From NCBI GenBank assembly GCA_005765155.1, contig VCCP01000004.1, positions 4,402,001 through 4,466,000 of the forward strand: DNA of 64,000 nucleotides. Reading direction: 5' to 3'. The notes beneath the pieces are model-generated. The model worked only from the letters and a program-made list of their open reading frames with translations, was not told where the DNA came from and searched no databases. The translations under genes and the position numbers were made by a program. Of the stretch, positions 42,447 through 54,833 are shown piece by piece; within the stretch, counting starts at the first letter, position 1; every line of letters begins with the position of its first letter. This stretch comes from Zelopaecilomyces penicillatus (Eukaryota; Ascomycota; Sordariomycetes; Hypocreales; Pseudodiploosporaceae).

Positions 42447-44204
42447 CTATTTTTTGCTCTTCCTTGATGTGCTCGACACCAGCTTCTTCTTCACGCTCTT
42501 GGGAATCTTGTCCTTGCGTTTCTCACGCTTAGCTTCCTTGACTGCCACCTTGTGTAACTAAAAAATATTTGTTAGTTTTGTCTTTACACCCGGTTTGGCT
42601 GTTTGGAACTAGATATGATGAGAAAGACATACCTTTTTCTCATCCTTATCTTCAAAGCGACGTCCTCTAGGCCGCCCCTTTTCAAACCGGCTCTCATCCT
42701 CTGAATCATCGCTACCAAGCGACGCACCCTCTCCTGAATCATCTGTCAATGAAGCCTCTGCTTCTTCTTCTGCGTCGTCTCCACCTTCTGCCTTCTTGGG
42801 GGCAATGACTTGGTCGGCTAGAAGCTTGCTGTAAACTAGCTCGTTACCCTCGCCGAGGCCTAACCGCCGAGCATCCTTTTCAATGTCGTAAACCTGTTCC
42901 AGAGTCTGAGGGATGTACTGGTTTCGGAAAACCTCAGTATCCACCTCGAGCTCTGCGGCTTCTTCTGCGGTGGCCACCAGCTCCCGTGTCTCGTAGAGCT
43001 TGGTGATGGTTTCGGACATGCCAGGCTCTTCTACGGGTCCTTCAGGCACTGTGATGAAGTTGAAGATTGCACGGTCGCCTAGGGTATCAACACCCTTGCG
43101 TCTGAAGAAGTCGCCGACGTTCTTGATGTCCATTCGGAGGAACTCGAGGGACCTGGGATGATCGGGCTCTACACTCTGCGAAACATCGATAATGTAGAGC
43201 TTCTGGTCATGGTAAAGAATATTGTACTCGCTCAAATCGGCGTGCACAAGCCTGCAAACCTGGTACATACGTCGCATAAGTCCCAGCAGCTGAATATAGA
43301 GGTTGTGCCACTGTTGGTCAACATCCTCGCCTTGGAGCTTGGCGTCTCGCAGACGGGGGTATGCCCAGCCCTTGCGGTCTCCCAAAAAGCCCATGACAAG
43401 AACGTGAAGCTTCAAGCACAGGGGCTCGGGGCAGGGAATGTCTGCGTTGTAGATTCTCCGCAAATTACGGTATTCCTTCTCTGCCCAAAGTTTGACCATC
43501 TTGCGGTTGTTTCCCTTGTCAAACCCGCTCTTGAAGCGGTGCTCGCCGGTGATGTAACGCTCTCTGTCCTTGAACACCAAGATGGACGTCTTGTATACCT
43601 TGATGGCTCTGTGTATCGTGCTCCCATCGCTTTCGTCGTGGAATACGGCCCCGTAGACGTTGGCTTCCTTGCCCGTACTTATGGCACCGTGGACTTCGCT
43701 AACAGCGCCACGGTTGATCATCTGCAGAAGGATCATGCGAGTCCGCTGGTCCAGCACCTGTTCGCTCGTGGCGCGGTCTGCCTTGTCCTTGTCCTTATCC
43801 TCACCCTGCTTCACGCTGTCTAAACGGATCTTGGCGGCGTGCCTTGACAGAGCAGAAACTTGATCGTCGACGCTGGCAAAGGTATTCATCGAGGGCTTTT
43901 GCTGGTTCGACCGAGGGACAACGGCGCCACCCCCAGCATCGTTGAGCTGTCGCTGGCGGTTGTAAGTCTTGGTCAGGTCGCCGTCAGTCGCCCACTCCTC
44001 ATCCTCAACCTCGTCATCGTCAAAAATATCGTCGAGATCCTCATCTTCATCGGCGCCGTCGGGCTGCGGGGCATCGCCGCTCTGCTGTCGGATTTCGCGG
44101 GGCACTTCCTCGGTCGGCTCGTAGCCCTGGTTGGCCGTGTATGTGAATGGGGGTTGGTGGGGAGCAGCTGGTGAGGCTGCAGCAGCAGCATCCACGCTCT
44201 CCAT
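42447..44204 (-). CDS. RIO1: RIO1 atypical serine kinase/ATPase (40S ribosome maturation)
   Basis: Releases factors during final cytoplasmic maturation of the small ribosomal subunit. Two exons: 42633-44204 and 42447-42557, with a 75-nt intron, giving 560 aa. The N-terminal region (about 1-150) is acidic and disordered. The RIO domain has the nucleotide loop STGKEANVYGA, the catalytic HADLSEYNIL (Asp323) and the metal-binding IIDVSQSVE (Asp340), then the RIO1-typical LEFLRMDIKNVGDFF. The C-terminus is acidic, then Lys/Arg-rich, partly on the last short exon (KREKRKDKIPKSVKKK), as usual for the family. Complete and ordinary. Confidence 0.95.
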
Positions 44205-45326
44205 GATGGCTGCAAGGCGAGGCGAACAGACGAGGAGGCGGAGAAGTTGAAAAGGCTGAGGAACTGGTGGGCGGAGAGGTTGGTGGTGAGGAGGCGATTT
44301 TTATCTTATCGAAAATTTCAGGGCCCAGGATGGTGGGCTGTTTATTTTGCGATGGAGGGGCATCTCAGGCTAGCAGTGACTCAGTAAGCCGGGCGCATGG
44401 AGGGGCAGTTTTCAGTGGTATTGCCGCAGTTGGGCCGTCATCCATGATTTCATCTCATCTCATGGTGCGTCGTACTGTCACCATCATCATCTCTCATCCA
44501 GCAAACCCATCAACTCATTCAGTGGTTGTTTTTATGAGCAGACATGTTTGCCGACGATCAAGGCGGTATAGCAGCTACTCAACGCAGCATCTTTCCCTCG
44601 ATGACTGATGATTGATGATGGCATAGAGAGTTGGGTCTTGAAACCTCCTCAGACCCTGAAAGGCTGGCGTTGTGTGCACAGAAATGCTATCCCTTTGTCA
44701 AGACCCTGTGTCGTGCAAGGAAGAGAAACAATGGGCTGGCTGACCTCGGGCTTTTACCAGGAAAAAATCAGTTCGCATGAACACCTGGAGAAATACCCAG
44801 CCTGCAGTAAAGGCAAAAGACTTGTCTCAGTTGTTGTCTGGCCAACACCACACCACGACTGGGTAGGGAACAATGGCAGGGCAAGGGAGAGTTGGTGAAT
44901 GTCTCATCTTCTCAACCCAGCCTTCCGCCGTCCTGCCTTTCCTCACTGATTTGTGCCCTTTACAGCGCTTTCTTGCTAACCATCTCTTTATTTTCATCCT
45001 GATCGCGTGGTCCCAGCCTTTGCAGACAGCTTCTAGCCACCAGATTCTGTAGATTGTCGTCGAGATATCATCATTTCTGTATCCCTTGGACCAACCATGA
45101 TAATAATTAATTTGAGGCAGGAAAGGAAGGGTATTTCACGATGGAAGAGACTGAAATTGTTTAGTATAAGAGCTGCTCTTTATTCCTCGTAAAGTCAATG
45201 AGATAAACTCACACACTCATCTCATCAACCATCTCATCCAAAGATCTCAACACACCATCTACTTGACTCCCAAAGTTTCCGAGATCCACTCAAGTCTTAC
45301 GACGAACCTTGTCTTTGACCATCATC
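44205..45326. other. Divergent intergenic region between RIO1 and the aspartic protease
   Basis: No gene supported. Contains CATC/CATCTC-rich segments. A TATAAGAG at about 45165 lies roughly 160 bases before the protease ATG and could serve as its TATA element. Confidence 0.5.
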
Positions 45327-46743
45327 ATGAAATTCTCCCTCGCTGCCACTGTGCTGGCCTGTCTGGCAGAGTCCACAGCAGCGCTTCCCCATTACATATA
45401 CCTAAACAGCACAACATCGCCGTGTCATGGTGGCAACTTGACGTTTTCCGTGCAACAAGTTCAGAATAGCCATTTCAAGGGCTATGATGGAGCTGGTAGC
45501 TTGATACAGGCATATGCCAAGTATGCCAAGGGTTTCCCATCACCATTACGACAAGCCATTAGGATCAATCCAGAACTCAACCGCAAATTTGGTGTTCTCC
45601 TAGCAGATGGTGAGTTACCTTTCTTAATACTTTCTAACATTATATAATTGGCTAATAAAATTCATTAGGTGACAAGGGCACTGGCTCAGTCTCGGCTATG
45701 CCTCCTCCCATGTACGATTCAGAGTACGTGATACCTGTGCAAATCGGCATGCCACCTCAGACAATTCCTCTGAACCTGGACACTGGATCAGCAGATTTGT
45801 AAGTTTGAGTTCACCACCACTTGCACCATATCTCATTCTAACTTTTTCTAGATGGGCCATCTCCACAGACACGGACAAAGATCTGGTCTTTGGACAAACT
45901 CTTTACCACCCCAACCGGTCTACCGCAATGAAACACATCGACGGTGAGAGCTGGATGGTCAAATACGGCGACAATTCCAGTGCCTCTGGTATCGTGTACC
46001 AGGATCGGGTCCAGGTTGGAGAAACTTCATTTGCCAGCCAAGCCGTCCAGTCTGCCATCAAACTCTCTCACTCCATGTCCGAGGATGCTTTCTCATCCGG
46101 CGTTCTTGGTTTGGGCAGAAGCAAGGCCAACACAGTCAGCCCCCACAAACAGTTGACCTACATGGATAACATCAAGGGCCAGCTTGAGGCTCCCATCTTC
46201 ACGGCCAATCTGCAAAGAGGCCGACCTGGAAACTACAACTTTGGGTTTATCAACCAAAGCGAGTACACTGGAGCTCTGCAGTACACAAACATCAAGCCTG
46301 ACTCAATGTACTGGGAGATTACAGTCGACGGGCACCAGGTTGGCAAAGAGGGCAAATACCAAACATCTAACTGGAGCGCCATCGTGGATACTGGAACCAC
46401 ACTGCTCCTCACTCCCCAGAAAGTGGCCGATGATTACTACTCCCAAGTTTCTGGCGCTGGCATCGATCCTCGACACGGCATGACGGTGATGCCCTGCAAC
46501 GCTACTCTGCCCGACTTCGTATTTGGTCTTGACGCCTACAGAGGCACCATCCCCGGACACTACATCAAGTACTCCAAGTCCAATCAGACGCACTGTTTCG
46601 GCGGTATCCAGGTTTCTCAGGGGGTGCCATTTGGAGTGCTTGGTGATATCCTCCTCAAGGCCCAGTTTGTTGTGTTTGATGCGGGCCAGAACCGGGTTGG
46701 ATTTGCAAACAAGGCAACCGACCCTTCCACTTTTTGGGAATAA
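45327..46743 (+). CDS. Secreted pepsin-like aspartic protease (family A1)
   Basis: Extracellular or vacuolar endopeptidase. Three exons: 45327-45609, 45669-45798, 45852-46743, giving 434 aa. A signal peptide of about 19 residues ends Ser-Thr-Ala-Ala, followed by a propeptide to about residue 100. The two catalytic aspartates are D132 in LDTGSADLW, split by the second intron, and D317 in IVDTGTTLLL. The flap Tyr is Y176 in MVKYGD. The C-terminal FGVLGDILLKAQFVVFDAGQNRVGFA is the usual family ending. There is no GPI signal or Ser/Thr-rich tail, so a soluble enzyme rather than a yapsin. Start chosen at the Met directly before the hydrophobic segment. Confidence 0.95.
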
Positions 46744-47363
46744 TTCTTTGAGTGCTTCATTTTCCTGTACATATTCCTTGGATCCTCTTGTTTATTTGGC
46801 TTTTTTTTTTCTTCTTCTCCTGTACAAACTGAACATACTTAGCATTAGTCAATATCATTCCCACTGGTTCTATATAAACATTTCTTGCCCATCGCTGTTG
46901 ACTGACCTTCGAAATTGAACATGTTCAATGTGCTTTTTCCTTGGTTACACTACGATTGATAGCTTTACATGACTAAAAGTCAAGGGTTTTTCTTGTCGGA
47001 GATATCTTCAAATTCTATGCCATATGTCCGGGTATGCAAGTGTTTATAACACAGCCAATCAACTCAAGATCGGCATTCCAAGGTACTTATCCATCTTCAG
47101 ATGCTGAATTAACAAGTACATGTACATTTAATTTTAGTGCGTTTGCCCGGCACTTGACGCGGGCAATTGGCTCCCTAACAAATTGTATTGCGAAACCACG
47201 ACGTAATCATCATGAGGGGGGGCAATTTCTAAGCACACTAACCGACTTGGATCTCTATAAGTTGCTCAAACCTCAAGTTAGCAAAAACAGTTCTGATGAA
47301 ATGCAACTGTCCAGAGCAAACTTGGAAACCCTGAACCGTGAAACAACTGCCACTCATCTCAAC
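46744..47363. other. Intergenic; leader of NmrA-like gene
   Basis: The following gene's frame stays open upstream to 47034, but residues encoded there lack family similarity and are probably leader. No other feature. Confidence 0.5.
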
Positions 47364-48296
47364 ATGGAGATTAGTATCCTCGTGATAGGAGCTGGTGAGC
47401 TGGGCTTGTCGGTCCTGCAAGCCCTTGCTATGCATCCCAAGATTAGTGGCTCCAAGGTATCGGTTTTACTACGACAGGCGACGATGGATTCGGCAGCACC
47501 GCAGAAACGAAAAACAGTTCAGAAAATAAAGGCAATGGGCGTGCAATTCGAGCCGGCTGATGTGGTCGAGGCTTCTGTCGATGATCTTGCCGCCATCTTC
47601 TCCAAATTCGACACTGTCGTTGGCTGCACCGGCATGGAACTACCCCCAGGCACCCAGACCAAGTTTACAAAAGCCGTAATTGCCTCCAAAGCTCGGCGGT
47701 ACATCCCTTGGCAATGGGGAATGGACTACGATGTCGTCGGCCAGGGCAGCTCCCAGGACCTCTTTGACGAGCAGATCAGTGTACGAAACATGTTGCGCGA
47801 ACACCAATCTGAGACAGAGTGGGTGATTGTCTCGACCGGCCTATTCATGAGTTTCCTTTTCCTTGAGAGCTTTGGCGTCGTCGACCTCAGCACACGTACA
47901 GTTCGCGCTCTGGGGAGCTGGCAAACCGAAATCACAGTAACGTCTGTCAATGACATCGGTCGCGCAGCCGCAGAGGTTCTCTTGGACCCGAAAGAAGTGA
48001 AGAATCAGTGCATCTATGTGGCAGGCGACACCATCACATATGAGAAGTTGGCGGATCTACTGGATGCCCATTTTGGGAAACCTTTCAAGCGGGAGCTGTG
48101 GGATTTGGAGACGTTGAAGCAGCAGATGGAGGATGATCCGAATGCGATGGTCAAGTATCGGGATACGTTTGCACAGGGGAAAGGTGTGGCTTGGCCGGTA
48201 GAGAAGACGTTTAATGCTGAGCGGGGGATGAAGATGGTGGATGTGAAGACGTACCTGGAAACCAAGGGCTTGAAGATTCCGGCGGATGTTGAGTGA
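47364..48296 (+). CDS. NmrA-like / isoflavone-reductase-like NAD(P)-binding protein
   Basis: Atypical short-chain dehydrogenase, either a reductase for a small molecule or a redox-sensing regulator like NmrA. Start chosen at 47364, where the Rossmann strand begins (MEISILVIGAGELG); 310 aa, a typical length, intronless. The glycine-rich loop is GAGELG (residues 9-14). VSVLLR continues the second strand, with the Arg that usually marks NADP preference. Further family features are DTVVGCTG, the YIPWQWGMDYD block and STGLFMSFLF. There is no catalytic Tyr-x-x-x-Lys of classical SDRs. Its neighbours are a SigF-like protein (opposite strand) and a flavin monooxygenase. Confidence 0.88.
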   Translation: MEISILVIGAGELGLSVLQALAMHPKISGSKVSVLLRQATMDSAAPQKRKTVQKIKAMGVQFEPADVVEASVDDLAAIFSKFDTVVGCTGMELPPGTQTKFTKAVIASKARRYIPWQWGMDYDVVGQGSSQDLFDEQISVRNMLREHQSETEWVIVSTGLFMSFLFLESFGVVDLSTRTVRALGSWQTEITVTSVNDIGRAAAEVLLDPKEVKNQCIYVAGDTITYEKLADLLDAHFGKPFKRELWDLETLKQQMEDDPNAMVKYRDTFAQGKGVAWPVEKTFNAERGMKMVDVKTYLETKGLKIPADVE

Positions 48297-48470
48297 TGAT
48301 GAAATGCTTGGGTTGGGACAAGAATGAGGAAGGAATTGCACAATGCGTTTGGTTATGGCACACGGCTATTTTCTCAGCTATTTAATCCTCTCATTTAATA
48401 ATAAAAAATTCAAACAAGCGCCTCTTGGAAGAAGGTCATTATACACCAACAGATTCCAACTTTATATCTT

Positions 48471-49202
48471 CTATTTCGCCTTTTTCTCCCCCGTGTTCTT
48501 ATTCAACAACAAATACACCGGCAAAAACACAACCGACCCAATCACACACAGCCCCATACTATACAACTGCCACAAAAACCACACAAACGGTCCCAGCCCT
48601 GGAAGAACAAACTGCAAGCAATCATTGATCTGGTAGTGATCCTCTTGACTGGCAATCTTGTATCGCGCACGCTCTTTGCCTGGCCCAGCTAGGGCAGTCG
48701 ACTCAGGGCCATCGTTCCTAGCGGACGTGGAGTCGCCGGATGATTGCTGGGTGAGCTTGAGGACGCTGATGAGCTTGACGGGGGCTTTGTAGAAGGGGAT
48801 GAACCAGAGGGCAAAGACTTGGTGGATGGAAACGTAGAGAATGCCAGCTCGTTGGTCAAACACTAGTGTACGTGACTGGTGTTAATATGTAGCAACTCAG
48901 AAAATTATGAGAGAATTCTTTTAACTAAAAGTAAGTCTCGACATACCGGCTGAATCGACAGTCAGGTCGATACGAGGGCTCAGCGTCCTATACCACCGAT
49001 AAATTCCGAGCATCAACCATCGTGAATCAACACCACCAGCAAACGGAATCGTGCCTTTGTCAAAAGACGGCACCCGACAGTACGGATGCGTAAATGAGGC
49101 ATTGGGGAGGAAATAGTTATTGAGGGTCTCTTCCTGTTCTGTTGGTGAACCTTTAGTCAAGGTAGAGATGACGCCTGCGATTTCTTTGACTGGGTGTTCC
49201 AT
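48471..49202 (-). CDS. SigF-like NTF2-domain membrane protein
   Basis: Two exons: 48947-49202 and 48471-48862, with an 84-nt intron, giving 215 aa. It begins MEHPVKEIAGVISTLTKGSP, and the first 140 residues have the layout of the fungal SigF-like NTF2-type domain family (FLPNASFTHPYCRV, then IYRWYRTLSP); the name comes from an old bacterial sigma-F comparison and does not imply sigma activity. Residues about 170-205 form one or two hydrophobic helices (FVWFLWQLYSMGLCVIGSVVFLP), with a Lys-rich end, so it is probably membrane-anchored. Convergent with the NmrA-like gene and divergent from the monooxygenase. Function unknown. Confidence 0.75.
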
Positions 49203-50029
49203 GGTGGTGGTGGGTAAGGTGGAAGCTCAGGAGATGGGGGAGGGGGGAAAGTGGATGAGATTGGAGACTATTTCTGGTTTGGAGCTGGGTCTTGGGTTTT
49301 CAGGGTTTTTCGAGAGATGAATTGATGTAGGTGTTTGATTGCAATTGGCATGTGGGACAAGCTATCAATGATGGTGTGATGATGTATGTGTGTACTTGGT
49401 CGGCTACCACAGTATGGCCTCTTCCCACCCAACAGGGAGTCAGTCTTAGCCCAGCGCAGCAGCAAATAAGAAACCAAATTACATTCCAATCTATCCCAGA
49501 ATCTCACAAGCTCTCAATTTACTTATACCTATACCATCACATGCAAATCCATCCTCTCCCTCCTGCATTCCAAGCTTTCCAAAAACGGTTCTCCGAGCTG
49601 CCCCACCCAATCCGGGGGGATGTGTGACGTCAACCACTCGCAATTGGCACGTCAAATTTTGTGTCCTCCCACTCGCAACGCGTCACCGGCAATTCTTGGG
49701 AACACGTTTTAGCTGCAGATGATCGTCGATCGCATTGATTTTTACAGGGCTGATGTACTCGTTTAGAAGTCCAATGTCCCTTCGTTTAGAAGCTGTGCCG
49801 AGCTTTCCGGAGAGAAGGTCCGGTAAAACAGGGAATTGGCAGGGAGCTTGGTTTGACACAACATACATAATATAGCTGGTAGCTATCACAGCTTGCTCAA
49901 TATACAATTCATCAACCCCGTCATCTTTATTCTTTAGCATCTTTACTTTTCATCAATTTCCACTGGGGAAGGAAATTTCAGTTTACAATAGCACAAAGGA
50001 GCGACGATCATTCGTCCAAGGCCACCTTC
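49203..50029. other. Divergent promoter region between SigF-like and monooxygenase genes
   Basis: No gene supported. It must contain both promoters, so the two genes could share control. A TGACGTCA-like TGTGACGTCAACC lies at about 49622, a possible CRE-type bZIP site. Confidence 0.45.
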
Positions 50030-51764
50030 ATGGCATCACAGTCCTCCCGCCACTCCACCATGGCAAACCTCCTCCTCCGTCCGTTTCTGTTCCTATACCA
50101 GCTCCTCCAGTGGGTTCTCGACAAGGCGCTCTCCCCTAAACCACCACAGCTAGACTACCCTCTCCAGCGGCCGAGAATCGCCATCGTCGGCGCGGGCATC
50201 ACTGGTGTTGCGGCTGCAGCGCACTGCGTAGGACATGGATTTGATGTTGTAGTCTTTGAGGCTGGTTCCAAGGACCGGCTTGGTGGTATCTGGAGTGTAA
50301 GCCTTCTGATAACTCACTCTCAATTCTCCCATTGAGATTCAATGAATCAGAATTTCCGTAAAAGATTGTGTACTGATACGTTTATTTACAGAGAGTCAAT
50401 GAGACGTCCGGCCTTCAGATTCACTCCTTAATGTATCGCTTCCACCCCAGCATCCGCTGGGAACAAGGCTACCCCAACCGCCACCAGATCCTCAGCCAAG
50501 TCGAGCAGCTCTGGCGTCGCTACGACCTCGAAGACAAGACTAGGTTCGACAAAAAAGTAGAAACCGTCTATCGCGATGAGCAAGGCCGCTGGATCGTCAA
50601 CAACACCTCCGAGGGCCGCTTTGACGGCCTCATCGTAGCTGTTGGAACGTGTGGCGAGGCTAAAGTTCCTCATTTACCGCAGATGGGCAACTTTACAGGA
50701 CCAATCTATCACTCGAGTGAGCTATCTGGGTACGTTTCTTTTTTTCTCATTCTCCCCTGTTACGTTTATGCTGTGTAAAAGCAAGGTTTGCTCACATTAT
50801 ATACTCCTCGTACAGCAAAGATGCTGAAGGTAAACATGTCGCCATCATCGGAGGCGGTGCTTCCGCCGTGGAAGCCCTCGAATTCGCATTCGCCTCTGGC
50901 GCCTCCAAAATCTCCATCCTCTCCCGCTCCGACAAATGGATCATCCCCCGCAACATGATTGTCGACGTCCTTCTCAGCTTCAATGTCTTCGGCCAAGAAA
51001 CCTTCCTCTCCTTCATCCCTGAGTTCTTCCTCCGCAAGTTTTTCTACCGCGATCTCCAAGACCTCGCGCCCAGCAAGGACAAAGGATTCTTCATGGATAC
51101 TCCCATGGTTAACTCAGACGTTATGGATAAGCTTCGCCAGGGTAAAGCGGAGTGGGTGCGTGGTGACATCGAAGGCTTCAACGATGAGGGTACCGGTGTT
51201 ATCGTGAACCGTCGCTCTCAGGGCGTTCCCAAGGGTGGACCCGGTCACCAGGAGCTCATCGAAGCCGACATGGTCATCATGGCCACGGGTTTCAAGCGGC
51301 CCTCTCTGTCATTCCTACCAAAAGACTGCTTCCAGGAACCTTATTCACCGCCCAACTGGTACCTTCAAGTTTTCCCACCCACACACCCAAGCATCTGCGC
51401 CATCAACTCAACCTACGTAAACGCCGTCGGCACCGTCGGCAACTGGCACATTGGCATCTACACCCGCCTGCTGCTCATCTTCCTCGTCGATCCGCTGACG
51501 CGCCCGAGCCCATTCTGGATGAAGAAGTGGATTGGTATGACAAAGGTCCTCAAGAAGTTTTCCCCAACGGCTGCCTTTGATTTCTTCACGTACCTCGAGC
51601 TGCTCTGGTGGTTCGTCTTTTGTGTCGCGTTCAACCCTTTCCGCTGGAAGTGGGCCCTGTTTGTATTCTTTGGCGTTGGGCTGGGAATGCCCAAGGCAAT
51701 TGTGAAGATGGAAGAAAAGGTGAATGGCACAGATAAGAACAGAGACGAGGGCTGGAGTATCTAA
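50030..51764 (+). CDS. Flavin-containing monooxygenase (class B, FMO/Baeyer-Villiger-like)
   Basis: FAD- and NADPH-dependent monooxygenase; substrate unknown. Three exons: 50030-50296, 50392-50729, 50816-51764, giving 517 aa; an alternative start at 50060 would remove ten residues. A hydrophobic N-terminal helix (about 13-30) may anchor it. The FAD site is VGAGITG (residues 53-59), the FMO/BVMO-like motif reads FTGPIYHSSEL (usual form FxGxxxHxxxW/Y), and the NADPH site is IIGGGASAVE. Then ATGFKRP is the late ATG motif. The C-terminus has two hydrophobic stretches (LLWWFVFCVAF and WALFVFFGVGLGM), unusual for soluble BVMOs and suggesting membrane association. Confidence 0.92.
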
Positions 51765-52334
51765 GGAATTGCCTGGCTGTATGAAAAGGTGAAAATAGCG
51801 TTTAGTCATGTCACAAGATATGTTAATGTGTAAAGATTTCATGAATCTCGTAAGAGTCAATGTGTCGATCCAAAAGCACCAGAGACGTTCTCCTACTGTT
51901 TTATCCCGTAAAACATATCCGGCAGACCCCGGTCAACGAAAATGCTCAGTTGAAAACATCTGTATAGAACAGCCATATAAAATACAAAGCCCTAGCCAGT
52001 CGAGTTGAGCCTACTACAGTCATGATTCGTCTCTTCCATGTTTCTCTATCCGCTGGCAGCAAAGCATCCAAAATGACGACACTACCAGAATGCAAACATC
52101 TTTTCAACAGACGTAGTGCTCTCATGGGGAAAATGCAGCCCATCCAGACAAACCATTATTCATGTCCTGGGTTTCCAGCCCTTTATTGCGCCATCATGTT
52201 CTGGTATTTTCGACAAAGCCTCAACCCAGTCTCAATCCTGGGGGCAGACTCTTTCCCCCTTTTTGGATAAAGGGAGAAGGGCAGGTTATAGGTAAGAAAG
52301 AAACCCCATGTCGCCAATTCGTATTCTCACAATA
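51765..52334. other. Intergenic between convergent genes
   Basis: 3' regions of the monooxygenase and AKR1. No gene is seen. Confidence 0.55.
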
Positions 52335-54833
52335 TTACACTTCTTCCGTACCTACGGCCTCGTAGCCGCCGCCGCCGCCTCGGCTTCTCATCCCCGTGAT
52401 TCTCATCAGTGTCGGAGTCTCGTACATGTCCGTATAATCAACCTTGTCGCCTCCCAGCACAGCACTTCCATTCTCCCGCTGGCCAAACACAGGGGAAGGA
52501 TCGCACCAAAAGTCCTTGCAGTTGACAATGCAGCCTCTGCTGTATGGGTTCTTCTTCTTGCGCTTGCTCTTGGCTGTGGCCGAGCTTCGGCCTGCGATGG
52601 TTTCTATGAATGGATCCACGCCAAGCAGCCGGCTCCATCGCTTCAGGGTTCCAACATTTTGCTTGTGTCCTGCATTGGCATCAGGAGCCGCTGGCACAGA
52701 AAGTGAAGGGTGGTTCGGGTCAAGTGGTGTGCCCGTTGATGTAAACGCCGTCAGGCCGCCGCTGCCGGCACGAACTCCAGTCATGTTTTCGTACGTCGTC
52801 AATGCGCGAGAGACTTGGACAAGCTGGGTAATGATGAGCATGCTAACCCATGTCAGTTGCAGCGTGATCCAAACGGCAAGAAAAATAGTATATGCATCAG
52901 CATTGATGAGTTTGCAAATGCTAGCTGCGAGGACGTGGCAGTTTTCTGATGCCTTTGCAGCTTTAATGTCAAAATCTTCAAAGCACCATTAGTAAAAATT
53001 GACGAGATATTTCAAGGCTCAAAGACGCCGAAGACGTCTAGATTGGATTGCTTACAGTAGTACAACAACCAATCATAGGTGAGGATGCCAAACGTTAGGC
53101 ATGCGAGATATAAAAAGAAATGGCGGTGGTTGTTAACACCAACGCAGTTATGTACCCAAGGGCAATGGCTACAGACAAGTTAGCTCCAAATTCTCAGTGA
53201 AGGAAAAAAGACGAAATGCTTCATCACGGCGGAAACTCACTGGTCATGTTTGGCCACGCAGCGTTGGCATCTCCTACAATGCTTGCTCCGCAAGGGCGTT
53301 CGAATCATGCACATGACGCAAAAGTTAGACTCGTCAAACTTCCACGACTTGAGCAGCTCGTCAATAACGGCTCGCTGCTCTGCAATGCCATTCATCTTGG
53401 GCACAAATCCAGGATCGTATCTCATTGTAGCAATATAGAAGAAAATCGTCAGGGCGAAAAAGGCTGCAAACAAAATGTTCAGAATGATGTGCGACGGGCC
53501 GCCGTTGAAGCTTATTGTGGCAGGCAAGACGGCTGTGAGCCAGTCCAGCCCGACAAGGGCCAGAGTTGCTGCGAATATGCCGGCCAGCCAGGGCTAAAAA
53601 GAAGAAAGAGTTAGTTTGAATGTCTCTACTGTAAATAGAGGTCTGCCAGCTTGGCTTATTGTGCGAACCTACAGTCTTGTGAAACTGGCGCATATCCGAA
53701 GGCGCGTAGTCCATCACTTGCTGTGCACACCATTGCAGACCGTATCCTGCCACCAGCGCCAACGGAACACCAAAATAGACGGGCGCATAGGACACAAGCA
53801 GCAGCACTCCCCAGACTATCAGGAACGGCCACATAAACATGAATCTTGTCGCAAAAGCTCGCTTGTCTTTCAAGAAATAGCTTGCGCCCGGCCATGGTGG
53901 CGTCACTGGATGTCCATCTTTGTCGTATCCGCATTCCCGTAGCGCTCGATGCCATGCCGCCTGTGTATTAAGCTCGCTTGCTGTCAGCGCAGGCGTCTTT
54001 CCCGTGTCCGTCTTTGCGAATCTGTCTGCGCCGTACTCAATGATCTTGAGAATGCAGCCAGGGTTGCCCTTAACCAGAGCCCAGTGAAGGGCGGTAAAGC
54101 CTTGCTCATCAGTGGCATGCACGCTGGCCCCCCATCGCAGAAAAACGTCGACACACTGAGGGAAACCCTTGTAGGCAGCCCACATGAGCGCTGTGTGGCC
54201 ATAACTGTCAACGACATCGACGGGTATGCCTTGGTGTAGCAGGAGAATGAGCAAGAGCACGTTGCCGCCAAAGGTGGACGTATGTAGAGTGTTGTAGCCT
54301 TGGGCGTCGGTGATGAGAGGGTTGGCGCCGTGTTGGAGGAGCAGGTTCACGGTGTAGTAGTGACATCGCTGGGCTGCCCACTGCAGAGGCGTCGCTATAG
54401 AATCGCCCCCTTTCCTGTTGATTTCGGCGCCATGTTCGATGAGGAATGCGCACATGGCATATTGATTGTTGATAGCTGCCCACTATGGTAAACCGTCGCA
54501 TCGTCTCGTTAGCTTCGCGCGCATTCCCCAAGCAGCAATGGAACTGGCAGCTGGGCCAGATGGGAGAAAACTCACGTGCAAGGGCGTAATCCCATCCCCG
54601 TCGCTATAAGTAGCATCATACTCCCCAGATTCAAACAGCTTCTCCATGCCAGGAACATCCCCAAGCCGGGCCAGCTGCATGATATCCTCCTCCTGGGCTT
54701 GCCCATCGGTGGGCAGGCTACCCATCTCCATCTCGCTGTTGAGCTTTGGCGCGGCAACGGCAGCCTTGGATAAGGGCTGGATGGGCGCACCCGAGGCACC
54801 CGAGGTGCTGCTTGCTCGAGTCGAGCTGCCCAT
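52335..54833 (-). CDS. AKR1: Ankyrin-repeat palmitoyltransferase AKR1 (DHHC type)
   Basis: Transfers palmitate to cysteines of target proteins; Golgi/endosome membrane enzyme. Five exons: 54576-54833, 53673-54482, 53241-53593, 53056-53168, 52335-52975, giving 724 aa. The N-terminus is Ser/Ala-rich, followed by about six ankyrin repeats (residues about 50-270; for example [47 protein letters not shown]). Two paired membrane helices follow ([18 protein letters not shown]...), then more helices, then the cysteine-rich domain [23 protein letters not shown] split by the third intron. The active site is DHHC at residues 473-476, intact. The TTxE-like motif reads LTTYEN, and the end is Gly-rich. AKR1 of yeast has DHYC, whereas filamentous-fungal copies often have DHHC (from memory). 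Confidence 0.95.

Noticed and set aside
43158..44174. Plus-strand frames of 221 and 104 codons
   Set aside because: Antisense shadows of RIO1; the RIO1 frame carries all catalytic motifs.
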